Of a stretch of 64,000 nucleotides of DNA, positions 1 through 10,100 are shown piece by piece. Position 1 is the stretch's first letter. Every line of letters starts with the position of its first letter. Where the stretch lies: positions 1,550,001-1,614,000 of the forward strand of contig NZ_CP013002.1 in the NCBI RefSeq assembly GCF_001414055.1, written 5' to 3'. This DNA comes from Caulobacter henricii (GTDB taxonomy: Bacteria; Pseudomonadota; Alphaproteobacteria; Caulobacterales; Caulobacteraceae). Position numbers and translations under genes: made by a program. A model generated the notes under the pieces. It had not been told where the DNA came from. It saw only the letters and a program-made list of their open reading frames with translations, and ran no database searches.

Positions 1-1
1 G

Positions 2-178
2 GGCACGACCGTTCTTGCCGTGTGGTTCGACAATATTATGCGCTTCGAACACCCCGTGTCGTTCCAGCGCATGAAATTGCTCGGCCTCGCTGATCCGACA
101 AACCTAGTTAAGAGTCACATGCTTAAGTTTGAGACCGCAGTGAAAATTCTCGACGCTGGACGTCCCGATGCGCGATGA
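2..178 (+). CDS. Unknown protein, C-terminal fragment (5' end outside window)
   Basis: An open frame enters from the left edge and runs 58 codons to TGA at 176-178. The visible residues (for example FDNIMRFEHPVSFQRMKLLG and ILDAGRPDAR) show no motif I recognise. Its last 11 bases overlap the candidate ATG at 168 of the next gene, which suggests translational coupling on the plus strand. The function cannot be assigned from this fragment. Confidence 0.5.
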   Translation, partial: GTTVLAVWFDNIMRFEHPVSFQRMKLLGLADPTNLVKSHMLKFETAVKILDAGRPDAR

Positions 179-626
179 AGACCCGATCATGCTGTCGGTC
201 GCCCCCCAGTACGCGCGGGCAATCCTCGCCGGCATAAAAGGCGTCGAACTGCGGCGGCGAGCGCCCCGCCTTCAGGCCGGGACCCGAGCCTGGCTCTATT
301 CTACCCTCCCGGTTGGCGAGGTTGTCGCAATGCTAACCATCGACAAGGTGGTCGAAGCGCCGCTAGCCGAGCTGTGGGGGCGATACGGCCCTCACACCGC
401 CATCGCCCGCCCGGCTTTCGACGCCTATTTCGCCGGACTAGATCGCGGCGCGGCGCTCATTATTCGGGACGTCCAGGCACTCAAGGAGCCCGTCTCTCTC
501 CAGGCTCTGCGGGAAAAGGGCGCGTTCCAACCCCCGCAATTCTATCGCCGGATGGGTTCGGACGCGCCAAACGCGCTCTTGAATGACAGTGAATTGCATC
601 CTGCAGTTCAGGTTGCAGTGGGTTAA
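168..626 (+). CDS. ASCH/PUA-like domain protein
   Basis: A 152-residue protein whose first part, around MLSVAPQYARAILAGIKGVE followed by LRRR and a GEVVAMLTI strand, has the layout of ASCH domains: an N-terminal 'lonely at the top' strand, a K-x-[VI]-ELR-like motif and a beta barrel. ASCH is a PUA-related RNA or nucleotide-binding fold, found in coactivators and stand-alone bacterial proteins near regulators. ATG 168 overlaps the preceding frame by 11 bases; ATG 189 is an alternative start lying right before the domain. No catalytic residues can be claimed. A second ASCH protein is encoded at 40029-40550, at the other end of the accessory region. The fold assignment is by eye; the biological role is unknown. 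Confidence 0.65.
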   Translation: MRDEDPIMLSVAPQYARAILAGIKGVELRRRAPRLQAGTRAWLYSTLPVGEVVAMLTIDKVVEAPLAELWGRYGPHTAIARPAFDAYFAGLDRGAALIIRDVQALKEPVSLQALREKGAFQPPQFYRRMGSDAPNALLNDSELHPAVQVAVG

Positions 627-786
627 ATCCGAGCATTCGAAACGGCTCCGCTCGAGGCCGAACTTGCCGCGCAAAGACCAAGGGCGCGGCGAAGTCCAAG
701 TCTCCGACTATGACGGAGCCGGTCAAGAACGGCGATCCGACAAGACCTGAACTTGCCTCGTCAGCGAGGCTGGTTGACATAGGCTC

Positions 787-1635
787 ATGGCCAAGGATCG
801 CACGCCCATACCGCGCTCGGTCGCGACGTAGATTGAGTTTCAGCAGCATAGGACTTGCTGCGTCTGCCGCGTTCCTGGGCTCGCCACACAGATCCATCAT
901 ATTGACGGGGATCCAATCAACCATTCATCCGACAACCTGGCGGTGCTCTGCCTGGACCATCATAATCAAACAGAACTGAAGGGTGGCTTTGCGCGGAAGC
1001 TGGGTCCCGATCTCGTTCGGAAATATCGCGACGAGTGGGTCGCCACCGTGACCCGCGGCCGAATCGAAATCGAGCGACGCCTGAACGAACAGGCCCAGCG
1101 CCTGCCGCAGTACGAGCGCTCTTTCGTCGACCCTAGCGCGACCCTGGGAGAAAACCCCGCCCTAGCAGACTATCTCGACAGTCTGCCCGACCTGCTCCTC
1201 GCGACCGTGCGCAGCCTTCGCACTGATCTCAACAGCGGCGTCACATTGGACGTCGTCATGTCGAGCGGCGAGGTCGTCTCGATCCTGGAGAGCATGTGGG
1301 TCCGGCTCGCGCGCTTCTATGCCGACGACCATTTCGGAGACGATCCTGGCGGTTTCCTGAGTGCGCATCTCGACGAGCAGCTGAAATGGCACAGCCGGCT
1401 CATCGAAGCGGACGGTGCCGGCTCGGGTGGAACGGTCGTCCGAGTGCCGCTCAGCAACCGCAATGTCGAGGCGGCGGCCAAGGCGGTGGAGGACATCGCC
1501 GATGCGCTGCTGGGGCTGAGCTGCAAGTCCACCGAGCACGTCCACTGGATGGCGCGCTGGCGCAACGCGGTCGATCATCGTGCCGAGGACTGGAATGAGC
1601 ACTCGTGGCCAGCCCCGTCATTTCCGGCGTCATGA
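787..1635 (+). pseudogene. HNH endonuclease gene interrupted by an amber codon
   Basis: Reading from ATG 787 gives MAKDRTPIPRSVAT, then TAG at 829-831, then the same frame continues with a classical HNH zinc-finger core: RTCCVCR, IHHIDGDPINHSSDNLAV and LCLDHHNQT (bases about 852-970). It then continues through a helical 220-residue C-terminal region to the stop at 1635. The first internal start after the TAG that I find is GTG 943, which would remove the C-x-x-C knuckle and the HH dyad. The residue before IEF is normally charged in such proteins, so GAG to TAG is the simplest change. Either this is a nonsense mutation that inactivates the nuclease or it is a base error in the assembly. The gene lies about 180 bases upstream of the Thoeris genes on the same strand. 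Confidence 0.7.
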
Positions 1636-1819
1636 AATCGACGTGAATTTTCTCACAGCCCAAGAGCAAAAGTGACGCTAGGTGCGTCCTATATTGTCGC
1701 ACAACGTGCCGAGTGTGTCAGAGACGTACCCATAAAGGGAAGCTTGACCATTGACTTCAGTCCGACGTCGCGCAACCTAAGCGCTAACAGATACGTCAAA
1801 GCTCGGAGAGGGGTAGCAA

Positions 1820-2266
1820 ATGGCACGGCGAGTTTTCTTCAGCTTCCACTACCAACGCGACATCTGGCGGGTGAACCAGATCCGGAACATCGGGGAAATC
1901 GTCGGTACGTCCGCTGCCGGCTTCCACGATGCGTCTCTGTGGGAAGAGGCCAAGAAGAAGGGTGACACGGCGATCAAAGCGATGATCGACGAGGCGCTTA
2001 AGAACACGTCCGTCACCGTCGTTTGCATCGGTGCGGCGACCGCCGGGCGCAAGTATATCGACTACGAAATTCAACAATCCATCGCGCGCGGCAACGGGAT
2101 CCTCGGCGTTCAAATTCACGGGCTAAAGAACCAGGCCGGCGTAGTCGACATTGTTGGCGCCACCCCCGCCCGCCTGAGCGCGGCGGGCGCGCCCATCTAC
2201 AAATACGTCGACCATGCCACGCTGGGAATTTGCATCGAACAGGCAGCCAGGGCTGCCGGGCGATAG
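1820..2266 (+). CDS. thsB: Thoeris TIR-like sensor protein ThsB (first copy)
   Basis: A 148-residue protein of the MTH538/DUF1863 TIR-like family. It opens with RRVFFSFHYQRD, the family's beta-A strand and BB-loop region, and carries a conserved Glu (about residue 83) in GRKYIDYEIQQSI, where TIR enzymes place the catalytic glutamate. In Thoeris, ThsB proteins detect phage infection and convert NAD+ into a cyclic ADP-ribose type signal that activates ThsA. A good ribosome binding site (GGAGAGG, about 1804-1810) precedes ATG 1820. The gene ends 2 bases before thsA, so the two are cotranscribed. The system-level call rests on the adjacent SIR2-SLOG gene; which cyclic nucleotide is made cannot be told from sequence. 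Confidence 0.88.
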   Translation: MARRVFFSFHYQRDIWRVNQIRNIGEIVGTSAAGFHDASLWEEAKKKGDTAIKAMIDEALKNTSVTVVCIGAATAGRKYIDYEIQQSIARGNGILGVQIHGLKNQAGVVDIVGATPARLSAAGAPIYKYVDHATLGICIEQAARAAGR

Positions 2267-2268
2267 AA

Positions 2269-3717
2269 ATGGCCGACGCCGCGCGGAAGCGTTTCCTCAA
2301 AGAGTTCCCCCTAGCGCTCCATGAGGGGAATGGCGTCGTCTTCGTCGGCGCCGGCGTCTCCAAGGCCGCCGGCTACCCGACTTGGGCTGAACTTTTGAAG
2401 GACATTGGTGAAGAGCTAGGGGTACGGTCGAGTGACATCCACGATCTCGCAGCGCTGGCCCAGTGGCACATCAGCGAGAACGGTGGCGCTGGCGTGCGAA
2501 ACGTTATCAAGGCCGAGATCGGCCAGGATCGCGATATCCCCGAAGCCTTGCAGGTACTCACGCGACTGCCCATCCGGCATATCTGGACCACCAACTACGA
2601 CCGCCTTGTTGAGCGCGCGTTCGGCGCGATCAACCGGCCGATCGACACCGTTTCGGGTGCCCAGGACCTGTCGCTAAAGCCCAAGCCGGGCGCCACCCGC
2701 TTCTATAAGATGCACGGCTCAGTCGATCGGCTCGACGACATCGTAATCTCTACGGACGACTATGAGCTTTACCGCTCCAAACGCGGCGCGTTTCTTCCAC
2801 TGCTGCAAGCGCACCTCAGCAGCATGTCGTTGCTATTCATCGGTCTTAGCCTCACCGATCCCAATATCCGACACGTACTCTCCCTGATCCGGGAAAGCTT
2901 CACAGACGCACCGCCTGAGCACTTCGCCATCGTCAGGCCGCCAAGCCGAGATGACTGCGCCTCAGATGAGGAATATGCCGCGCGGTCGGCCCAGCACAAA
3001 CACTGGGCCAAGGACCTACGTCGCTATGGGCTGGTGACCGTCGAGGTCGAAAAATACAGCGAGGTCCCGGACCTGCTTCGCCAGGTTGAACGTCGCGTTG
3101 CCTCCATGCGCGTATGGGTGAGCGGAAGCTGGCCCATAGAAGCTTCGGACGCCAAGACCCGCGACCTCTATCGACTCGCGGAAGAGGTGGGGCACCTGGT
3201 CGGCAGGACGAAGCGAGACCTCGTCAGCGGGTCTGGTCTCCTTGTAGGATCCGCAGCAATCGCCGGCTTCATAGACGCCCTACGCGCCGATGGAGGCTGG
3301 GATCTCGATCGACGCCTCATCGTGCGCCCCTTTCCCCAGCCGCTGGGCGACCAACAGCCCGATAAGGCGCATTGGACGGCGTTGCGCTCGGAAATGGCCC
3401 GGCAAGCTGGCATCGTCATCTTCCTGGGCGGTGCCAAGCTCGATGGCAAAGACTTGGTCACAGCCGGCGGCGTGATGGAGGAGTTCGAAGCCGCCAAGGC
3501 GGCTGGCGCATTCCTCCTTCCTGTCGGAGCGACAGGTGGAGCCGCCAAGGCGATCTCCGACGCTCTGTTGGGCTCTGAAACGCCATGGCAGGGTGCAGAC
3601 GCCGCGCGTCCGACTGACGAGGAACTGGCGACTTTGTCAGATGAGACGTCGGGGCCAGCTGACCTATTGAAGGTGATCGCCGCGATCCTCGGCAGACTTG
3701 CCCGGGTGACCGCCTAG
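2269..3717 (+). CDS. thsA: Thoeris effector ThsA (SIR2 NADase with SLOG sensor domain)
   Basis: A 482-residue protein, close to the usual ThsA length. The N-terminal SIR2 domain has GAGVS (27-31), TTNYD (107-111, Asn109) and KMHGS (His149), the nucleotide-binding loop and the Asn/His pair needed for NAD+ hydrolysis. The C-terminal part from about residue 281 (RVWVSGSWP, SGSGLLVGSAAI) is a STALD/SLOG domain that in ThsA binds the cyclic signal made by ThsB and triggers NAD+ depletion. ATG 2269 is chosen because the longer upstream frame is the out-of-frame shadow of thsB. The start follows the thsB stop by 2 bases. A second TIR gene lies 54 bases downstream, giving a B-A-B layout. Confidence 0.92.
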   Translation: MADAARKRFLKEFPLALHEGNGVVFVGAGVSKAAGYPTWAELLKDIGEELGVRSSDIHDLAALAQWHISENGGAGVRNVIKAEIGQDRDIPEALQVLTRLPIRHIWTTNYDRLVERAFGAINRPIDTVSGAQDLSLKPKPGATRFYKMHGSVDRLDDIVISTDDYELYRSKRGAFLPLLQAHLSSMSLLFIGLSLTDPNIRHVLSLIRESFTDAPPEHFAIVRPPSRDDCASDEEYAARSAQHKHWAKDLRRYGLVTVEVEKYSEVPDLLRQVERRVASMRVWVSGSWPIEASDAKTRDLYRLAEEVGHLVGRTKRDLVSGSGLLVGSAAIAGFIDALRADGGWDLDRRLIVRPFPQPLGDQQPDKAHWTALRSEMARQAGIVIFLGGAKLDGKDLVTAGGVMEEFEAAKAAGAFLLPVGATGGAAKAISDALLGSETPWQGADAARPTDEELATLSDETSGPADLLKVIAAILGRLARVTA

Positions 3718-3771
3718 GGCCTTCTAGCCCTCCCGCAATCGCGACCGCCTTTTTCCTTTGAGTAATGAGAC

Positions 3772-4323
3772 ATGGCCGAATTCATCACGCGCTCCGAACT
3801 TCGCGCCTTTGCTGCCAGTAGGTCGCTGACAGAGCAAGCCGAACTCAGGAAGTCCACACGCCAGCGCGCGTCCGAAGGGTCAACGTTCTTATCTCATTCC
3901 AGCAAGGACGAGGATCTTGTCGTCGGCGCAACGATCGTTTTGGAGAACCACGGAGCTCGTGTTTACACGGATGAAGTCGATCCAGAAATGCCGCCATACA
4001 CGACGGACGAAACGGCTAACCTTTTAAAGAAACGCATCCAGCAAACTAAAAAGTTCGTCCTGCTGGTCACCAAGAACAGCAAGGAAAGCAAATGGGTGCC
4101 TTGGGAATTAGGCCTAGCCGATGGTTACAAGGGCCTATCCAGGATAGCTCTCTTTCCGTCTGCCGACAGCGCCCACGACACCACTTGGGCCGAGTCCGAG
4201 TACCTGGGACTTTACGATCGGATTGTTTGGGGTCGCATGAAAGATTATCGCGAGCCGTTGTGGATGGTTCTGGACCACAAAGCCAACACAGCGACACCGC
4301 TGAGCAATTGGCTAGCCGCCTAA
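3772..4323 (+). CDS. Second TIR-domain protein of the Thoeris locus (ThsB-like)
   Basis: A 183-residue protein with a TIR fold: TFLSHSSKDEDLV (38-50, strand A and box 1), a middle strand KKFVLLVTKNS, and SKWVPWELGLADG, where Glu112 sits in the position of the TIR catalytic glutamate. It is quite unlike the TIR protein at 1820-2266 and has a 35-residue N-terminal helical extension. Thoeris loci often carry several divergent ThsB genes for one ThsA, taken to widen phage recognition. It starts 54 bases after thsA on the same strand. No clear terminator is seen between them, so cotranscription is likely. What else it could be: a stand-alone TIR NADase. Confidence 0.85.
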   Translation: MAEFITRSELRAFAASRSLTEQAELRKSTRQRASEGSTFLSHSSKDEDLVVGATIVLENHGARVYTDEVDPEMPPYTTDETANLLKKRIQQTKKFVLLVTKNSKESKWVPWELGLADGYKGLSRIALFPSADSAHDTTWAESEYLGLYDRIVWGRMKDYREPLWMVLDHKANTATPLSNWLAA

Positions 4324-4388
4324 CGGTCGCTGGCAGGTGAGATACCGATCCAGAACATCTGCGCAGGCAAACACGGCATTCCCGCCGC

Positions 4389-4409
4389 GCCTCACGCCTC
4401 ACGCCTCAC
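4389..4409. repeat. Short tandem repeat, three 7-bp units
   Basis: The unit GCCTCAC occurs three times head to tail in the noncoding stretch after the second TIR gene. Confidence 0.8.
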
Positions 4410-4759
4410 GCCCAGTGACTTCCATACCCTGGTCCTGGCGACCAGTCCCATCATGCGGTGACCGTCACCAGAATGCATGTGCTCTGGTTGATGACCAGCT
4501 GCGGGGCCAGATCAATGAGCAAGGCGATGCTGGTAGGGCGCGCTCTCCAGTCTAAAAGGGGCAGGTCTTCACCAGCGATATGCTCATTCCCGGCGCAGCG
4601 GGCGTTGCTGGCCCTTTTGTCTACTCGAGCGGATCAAGTGGCGATGGCCCCAATGCAGACCTTCCCAAGGTCTCTGAAGAGTCAGATGCGGCCAAAACCT
4701 GCGAAGTTTTGTCGTAGGCTACCAGAGTGCGCATGTTGTTGCGAGCCGGTCGCATCTGT

Positions 4760-4935
4760 GGCCAGTCTTAAGTTGGAACGCGGCCAGTTCTAAGTTGGCC
4801 CCACACGATATGTGGGGACCACTTAACGCTGTCTGCGTAAGCGGTTGATTTTTATGATAACCGTCAAATCGACCACTTGGGGTCACCACGTAACGGTGTC
4901 CACAAACGGCATGGCGACCACTTAAGGCTGTCCAC
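4760..4935. repeat. Left cluster of 17-20 bp boxes (candidate element end)
   Basis: Five related boxes are visible. GGCCAGTCTTAAGTTGG (4760-4776) and GGCCAGTTCTAAGTTGG (4782-4798) face one way. GGACCACTTAACGCTGTC (4816-4833), a diverged copy (4882-4903) and GACCACTTAAGGCTGTCCAC (4916-4935) face the other way. The copy at 4816 matches the reverse complement of a box at 42955-42975 at 17 of 18 positions. Such clusters suit binding sites of a recombinase or transposase at an element end. They lie directly downstream of the recombinase stop at 4947. IS21-type ends carry comparable boxes, so a decayed IS end is the alternative. Confidence 0.6.
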
Positions 4936-4946
4936 AGACGCGCGGG

Positions 4947-6917
4947 TCATGCGTCCTCCCAGGCCTTGTTCAGGATCTTTGCGGCGAGCGCGGCCTTATC
5001 TTTCGGCAGAAAACGGCCGTAGTGCTTGGCGACGGTGTCGGCAGTGTCCTGGATCGCGTAGCTGGCTTGCTCGTACGAGCCTGTCTTCTTCAGAATGTGG
5101 GTCGCCAGAACATCTCGCACGTTGTGCGGCCCATGCGGCAACAGCCCCTCGATGGCGCCACGGCCCGTATACGGATTGAAAATGCCGTAGCGCTGAATCG
5201 CCAGTCGCCAGGCTTCATAGAACGTATTCTGATCATAGGCGGCGCTCTTGCTCGTCGCCTTCATGGTCTTCACGAAGAAGGTCCCAGGATCCTCTGCGCC
5301 CCCGAGGAGGCGCGGCCTATGAACCTTGAGATAGGCTCCGATTTGATCATAGAGCCCGCCGAGGTCCGGCAGCAGCAGGCGAAACGGCTGGCGACCGAAG
5401 TACGAAGATCCCGCGTTCTTGAACGCGACAGCAGGGATGAACGCCTCCCAGCCCCCTTCACGTTCGTTCCAACGTAGCTCACCGCATTTCAGTGTCTCCA
5501 GGCGCCGCTCAGACGAGGCGGGCGCGCCGCGCTGACAGATCAACAGCTGGCGCAGGTTCTTCTGGCGTACGCCGAGATGCAATCCGAAGCGCAGCATCAG
5601 AAAGGCCCTGGAGGCCTCAGCCGCCGGCACCGGATAGCGCCGCGTGTCCGGCGCCCGCGCCAGCACTTCCTCAGTGATCTTCCGATACGCCGCCAGCGGA
5701 CTATCCGCTTCGAGGATCGCCATGATCGGCTCGAACGGATCCCGGTGTACACGGGCGATGCGGGCGACCTCCTTGGCGCGATGCAGCGCATGGCGATGGA
5801 TCTCGTCGCAGGCCGCATCCCAGTCCGCGCGAACCGCATCGATCTCGGCTTGCGACAGCAGGCCTTGGATAGGCCGCAACCGCGCAGCCAACGCTGGCGT
5901 TTGTCGGATCCAGCCTGTTTCACGCCGGGTCAGAGCGGCCCCCAGCATGAGCATCTCCACCTCCCACTGGGTGTAGAAGCCCCGTCGCCCCTGCCGCCAC
6001 TGAAGGTACCAGTCCCAGACGGCCGGGATCACCAGCAGAGCGAAGGTGAGGCGGTGCAGGGGGACGCCGGCGCCCGCGATCTGGCTTGTCGGCGCCGACG
6101 CCAGTGCGCCGAACATGAGGCCAAGATGTTCGACCTTCTGTGACGCCGTTTCCGATCCCCAGACGCCGGAGCGTTGGAGGCCCCGAGACGTCAGCGCCGC
6201 GGTCTTGAACGCCAGGAGACCGGCCATCTCCTGGTCCAGTCCGGCTGGGGCGGGAACGGTGCCAGCAACCAGCTCGGCGTCAGGTTCTGGCAAATCGAGT
6301 TCGTCCTCGAACTCATCGTCGACCGAGCCAGCATAGTCGTTCCCAGAAGCGGAGAAGCGCACGGCGAAGCGTTGCCGCATCGCCGCCGCCTGATAGCGCC
6401 GGTACTCCGTTGATCCGGAGACGATGACCGTCCGCACCCAGTCCAGGATCTCCTCGCGTTTCGCCAGCGGTAGTTGACTGAAATCGTCGGGTAGGTGCCA
6501 GGCCAGCCGTCGCCGTTCGGCAATCGTCAGGCCCGGCAAGCGATGGTTGGCCACCGCGCGTCCCGACGGGGGTATCTTGGCACGGAAGTACCCCGTCGGA
6601 AGGTCGTAGCGCGCCTCGATACGGCCAAGCGCCCGCATACTCGGGGCGTCATTTGGAGACTTGGCCCCTATGCGCCACATGCGCAGTGTCGTGACGTTTA
6701 CAGTCGGCCCTTTAGCGGCCAACGCCCGCTGGAGATGGTAGGCGGAGTCACCATGCCGCTTCATCTGCAGATCCAGCGCAGAGGCGAAGTCACCCGGGTC
6801 TTCCCACTCTGTCCAGAGCGGCTTGGGCTTGTCTTCGATCGGCCTTGGCTGCCTACCGCGACGCTTGATCGGCTGGACTGTGGCGGGGCTGTGGATCGTT
6901 GAAACTTTACGCGGCAT
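4947..6917 (-). CDS. Large tyrosine recombinase / integrase
   Basis: A protein of about 656-660 residues whose C-terminal third has the tyrosine recombinase tetrad. Counted from the GTG start at 6929, Arg455 sits in LRFGLHLGVRQKNLRQL, His602 and Arg605 in GPHNVRDVLATH, and the nucleophile Tyr637 in AKHYGRF. The N-terminal 350 residues are an unusual extension of unknown fold; phage integrases are normally 350-420 residues. ATG 6917 is the conservative start and GTG 6929 adds four residues. It stands alone, transcribed toward the left box cluster, and probably cuts and joins the ends of an integrated element. No excisionase partner is seen next to it. Confidence 0.8.
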   Translation of the reverse strand: MPRKVSTIHSPATVQPIKRRGRQPRPIEDKPKPLWTEWEDPGDFASALDLQMKRHGDSAYHLQRALAAKGPTVNVTTLRMWRIGAKSPNDAPSMRALGRIEARYDLPTGYFRAKIPPSGRAVANHRLPGLTIAERRRLAWHLPDDFSQLPLAKREEILDWVRTVIVSGSTEYRRYQAAAMRQRFAVRFSASGNDYAGSVDDEFEDELDLPEPDAELVAGTVPAPAGLDQEMAGLLAFKTAALTSRGLQRSGVWGSETASQKVEHLGLMFGALASAPTSQIAGAGVPLHRLTFALLVIPAVWDWYLQWRQGRRGFYTQWEVEMLMLGAALTRRETGWIRQTPALAARLRPIQGLLSQAEIDAVRADWDAACDEIHRHALHRAKEVARIARVHRDPFEPIMAILEADSPLAAYRKITEEVLARAPDTRRYPVPAAEASRAFLMLRFGLHLGVRQKNLRQLLICQRGAPASSERRLETLKCGELRWNEREGGWEAFIPAVAFKNAGSSYFGRQPFRLLLPDLGGLYDQIGAYLKVHRPRLLGGAEDPGTFFVKTMKATSKSAAYDQNTFYEAWRLAIQRYGIFNPYTGRGAIEGLLPHGPHNVRDVLATHILKKTGSYEQASYAIQDTADTVAKHYGRFLPKDKAALAAKILNKAWEDA

Positions 6918-7169
6918 GCAACTCGACACGGCTGACGCGCCCTGAGCGCGAAAGGCCGGCGATCAGCTTCGAGCCTGGTTTCCAACGGGTTTCCGGCGCG
7001 CCACTCAGCTGTGGACGGCGACGTCAGAAGCTTGGGGAGTCGAACTGAAAACCCTGTCTCGATGCCACGAGCTAACTGCCTTGGGGATAGCTCGTGAGGC
7101 GAGCTGCATTGGGCTGGCAAACTTCAACTTACAGCGGTTAATGTGCCCCCATCGCAACTAGGGGCGTTC

Positions 7170-10100
7170 ATGAGAGCCTTCGATTTTGATCGCCATTTGA
7201 TCAGCTCTTACGAGCGCTTTTCGCGATCCTTCAGCACGATCCGCTCGCCAGATCTGCGCAATGCGATTGACGCCCAATATGACATCGGGCGCTTCTGGCC
7301 GGACGCACTGCTTTCGCTTAATCCGCGCTTTCTCGCCGGCCCAACGGTAGACGATCTCGTCGCTTCCAGTGATTTGGACGAAGCGACTGGCAAGGTTTTT
7401 CGGATTGGTGAAAGGCCTTTGCGCTTCCACCGGCACCAGGCGGAGGCCATTGCCAAAGCGAAAACTGGCAAGAGCTTTGTCGTTACGACTGGTACCGGCT
7501 CGGGCAAATCGCTCTGCTTTTTCGTGCCTGTGGTCGACGCGATTGTTCGAGCACTTCGGGCGGGCAAGCCCCGTACTACGCGCGCGATCATCGTTTACCC
7601 AATGAACGCTCTGGCTAACAGCCAGATGAAAGAGATCGATAAGTTCATCGGGCAGTCAGGCTTGCCAGAAAGCTTACGCCCCATCGTGAAGCGGTACACG
7701 GGGCAGGAAAGCCAAGAAGAAAGAAGGCGAATTGCCGACAATCCACCCGACATCCTGCTGACTAACTACATGATGGCGGAGTTACTCTTAACTCGTCAGG
7801 ATGAACTGGACGCGAAGGTCATCGGGAACGCTGTGGGTCTTGAGTTCATTGTGCTCGATGAACTCCACACCTACAGAGGTCGACAAGGCGCCGACGTCGC
7901 TGTGCTCGTTCGCCGGCTACGAGACCGTTGTACACCCGGCAAGGCCCCAATCTGTATTGGGACGTCCGCAACAATGGCGTCTGAGGGAACCGAGGAGGGG
8001 CGCTCTCTTGCGGTGGCCAGAGTTGCGACCCGACTTTTCGGGTCTGAAATCGGTCCAGACGCTGTTATCGACGAGTCGCTTCAGAGAGCGACCGACGATA
8101 GGGTCACCCTCGAGAAAGCCATCTCCGATCTGGCCGACACTCTCCGGCTGCCCCTTCCGACTACCTTAAGCGACGAACAGCTGAGGACTCATCCAGTCGC
8201 AGTGTGGGCGGAGCTCGCACTCGGGCTCGATGACAGGCTTGAGCTGAAGAGAAAGAAGCCTGTCCAGTTCGACAAAGCGGTAGAACGCCTAGCGAGGGAT
8301 AGCGGCATCGATTCTGCAGAATGCCGCGTCTATCTTGAGAACTTTCTAACTTTAGTAAGCCTCCCGGAGAATCAGCGTGGAGGTGCGGGTGATGGGGCGT
8401 TCCTAGCATTCAAGCTGCACAGGTTTATCTCCGGTGCCAGCGAGATATTTGTCACGCTGAATGAAAGCCCGCGAAAAGTTTTGTTTGAGGGGCAACTGGA
8501 AGATCCGGATGCCCCGGGAAATAGACTTTATCCGACGCGCTTCTGCCGAAGCTGCGGACATGAATATCATGTGGTGACCAAGACGGAGGTGGAGGGCCAT
8601 ACGAGGTTCTTGCCCAGAAGCATCGACGACACGCCTGTCGAGAGCGAGGACGATGTCGAGATGGCTGGCTATCTTTGCCCTGCCAGGCCCGATGACGCTG
8701 AGTTCGCCTTTGATGGAGCCCTAAGCGGCTATCCAGAAGGCTGGCTCGAAGAGCGCAATGGCGTTGAGCGGCTTCGATCCTATCGGAAGAAGCGTGTACC
8801 GACGCTGTATGCGTTGACGCCGGAGGGCAAGTCAGGCGCTGACGGGAAGGATTTCTGGTTCATTCCTGGCAAATTCGCGTTTTGCCTTTGCTGTAAGGAC
8901 GAGCCTAACCAGGGGATGCGTGAACGCAGTAAGCTGGCAGGCCTATCCGGCGAGGGGCGAAGCTCAGCTACAACGCTGCTTGTCTCCAGTGCTCTCGAAT
9001 GGATGAACAAGCCGACAAGCGGCGTTTCTGTTACGAAGCGAAAGCTTTTGGGCTTCACCGACAATAGGCAAGATGCCGCCCTCCAGTCCGGGCATTTCAA
9101 CGACTTTCTTTTTGTAAGCCTTCTTAGGGGGGGCATTCTAAGAGCCGTCACTTCAGCAGGTTTCGACGGCCTTACTGAGGATGAGTTTGGCCTAAATGTC
9201 GTAAAAGCACTGGGCTTCATTTCCTCCAATAAGGAGGCGCGCGCGCATTGGATGCTTGATCCTGCGGCTGGCGCGGTTGTTAGGGAAGATGCGCAGAGAG
9301 CGCTAGCCAAAGTGCTGGCCCATCGCGTTTGGACCGATCTCCGCAGAGGCTGGCGTTACACCAATCCAAGCTTGTCTGTCCTAAGGCTTATCGATGTAGA
9401 GTTTGTGGGTGTCAGCGAACTAGCAGCCGACACTGAGAGGTTGATGACCGTGCTCCCCGAACTGGGAGAGCAGTCTGAAGTTCAACGCACAGAGCTTTTG
9501 AATAGCCTCCTTGGCGCAATGCTCGAAGGGCTTGCGGTCAACACGGAGGCTCTGGACCTCACCGTGTTGGATGGTGTTGCTCAGAAATCGCGCTCACTCC
9601 TTCGGTCTCCCTGGGCGATTGATGCGAAGGAAAACCTGCGTAGCCGATCGACTTTGCTGCTACGGGCACCGGGCAAAGATATTGTTGGGCTCCGCGAAGA
9701 GCAGACCTTGTTACGTGGCGGTCATAACTCGCGCATTGCAAGGTTAATTAATAAGAAAAGTATACTCGGTCGAAAACTTGGTCGTGACGAGTACCTTGAG
9801 ATGCTCCAGCGGCTGATTGACGTTCTAGCTTCTGAGGGCCTCATTCAACCTGTCGAGCTAGACTCGGACCTTGTTGGCTGGCGACTTACGCCCTCCTCAA
9901 TCAAGCTCATTCCAGGTGCGGCTCTGTCAGATGAGAGTAAGCGCGGAAACCGCTATTTCCATGACCTATACGCCTCGATCGCGGCAGGATTGGCCGCCGG
10001 GCATAGCGCCTACTGGGGGTTGGAGGGGCGCGAGCACACGGCGCAGGTTTCGCAGAAGCAAAGAGAATGGCGCGAGTGGCGCTTTAGATACGAGGCGGAT

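Larger units (their letters stand above)
4324..4946. other. Noncoding interval between Thoeris and the recombinase
   Basis: About 620 bases with no convincing gene; the open frames here lack any recognisable protein and overlap each other. It holds the 7-bp tandem repeat and, in its last 190 bases, the repeated boxes annotated separately. It is the likely left boundary of the recombinase-associated element. Confidence 0.6.

Noticed and set aside
943..1635. Intact gene starting at GTG 943
   Set aside because: The HNH knuckle and HH residues lie upstream in the same frame, so this would be only a truncated piece.
4760..4935. CRISPR array
   Set aside because: The boxes face both ways, differ in sequence and have irregular spacing with no cas genes nearby.
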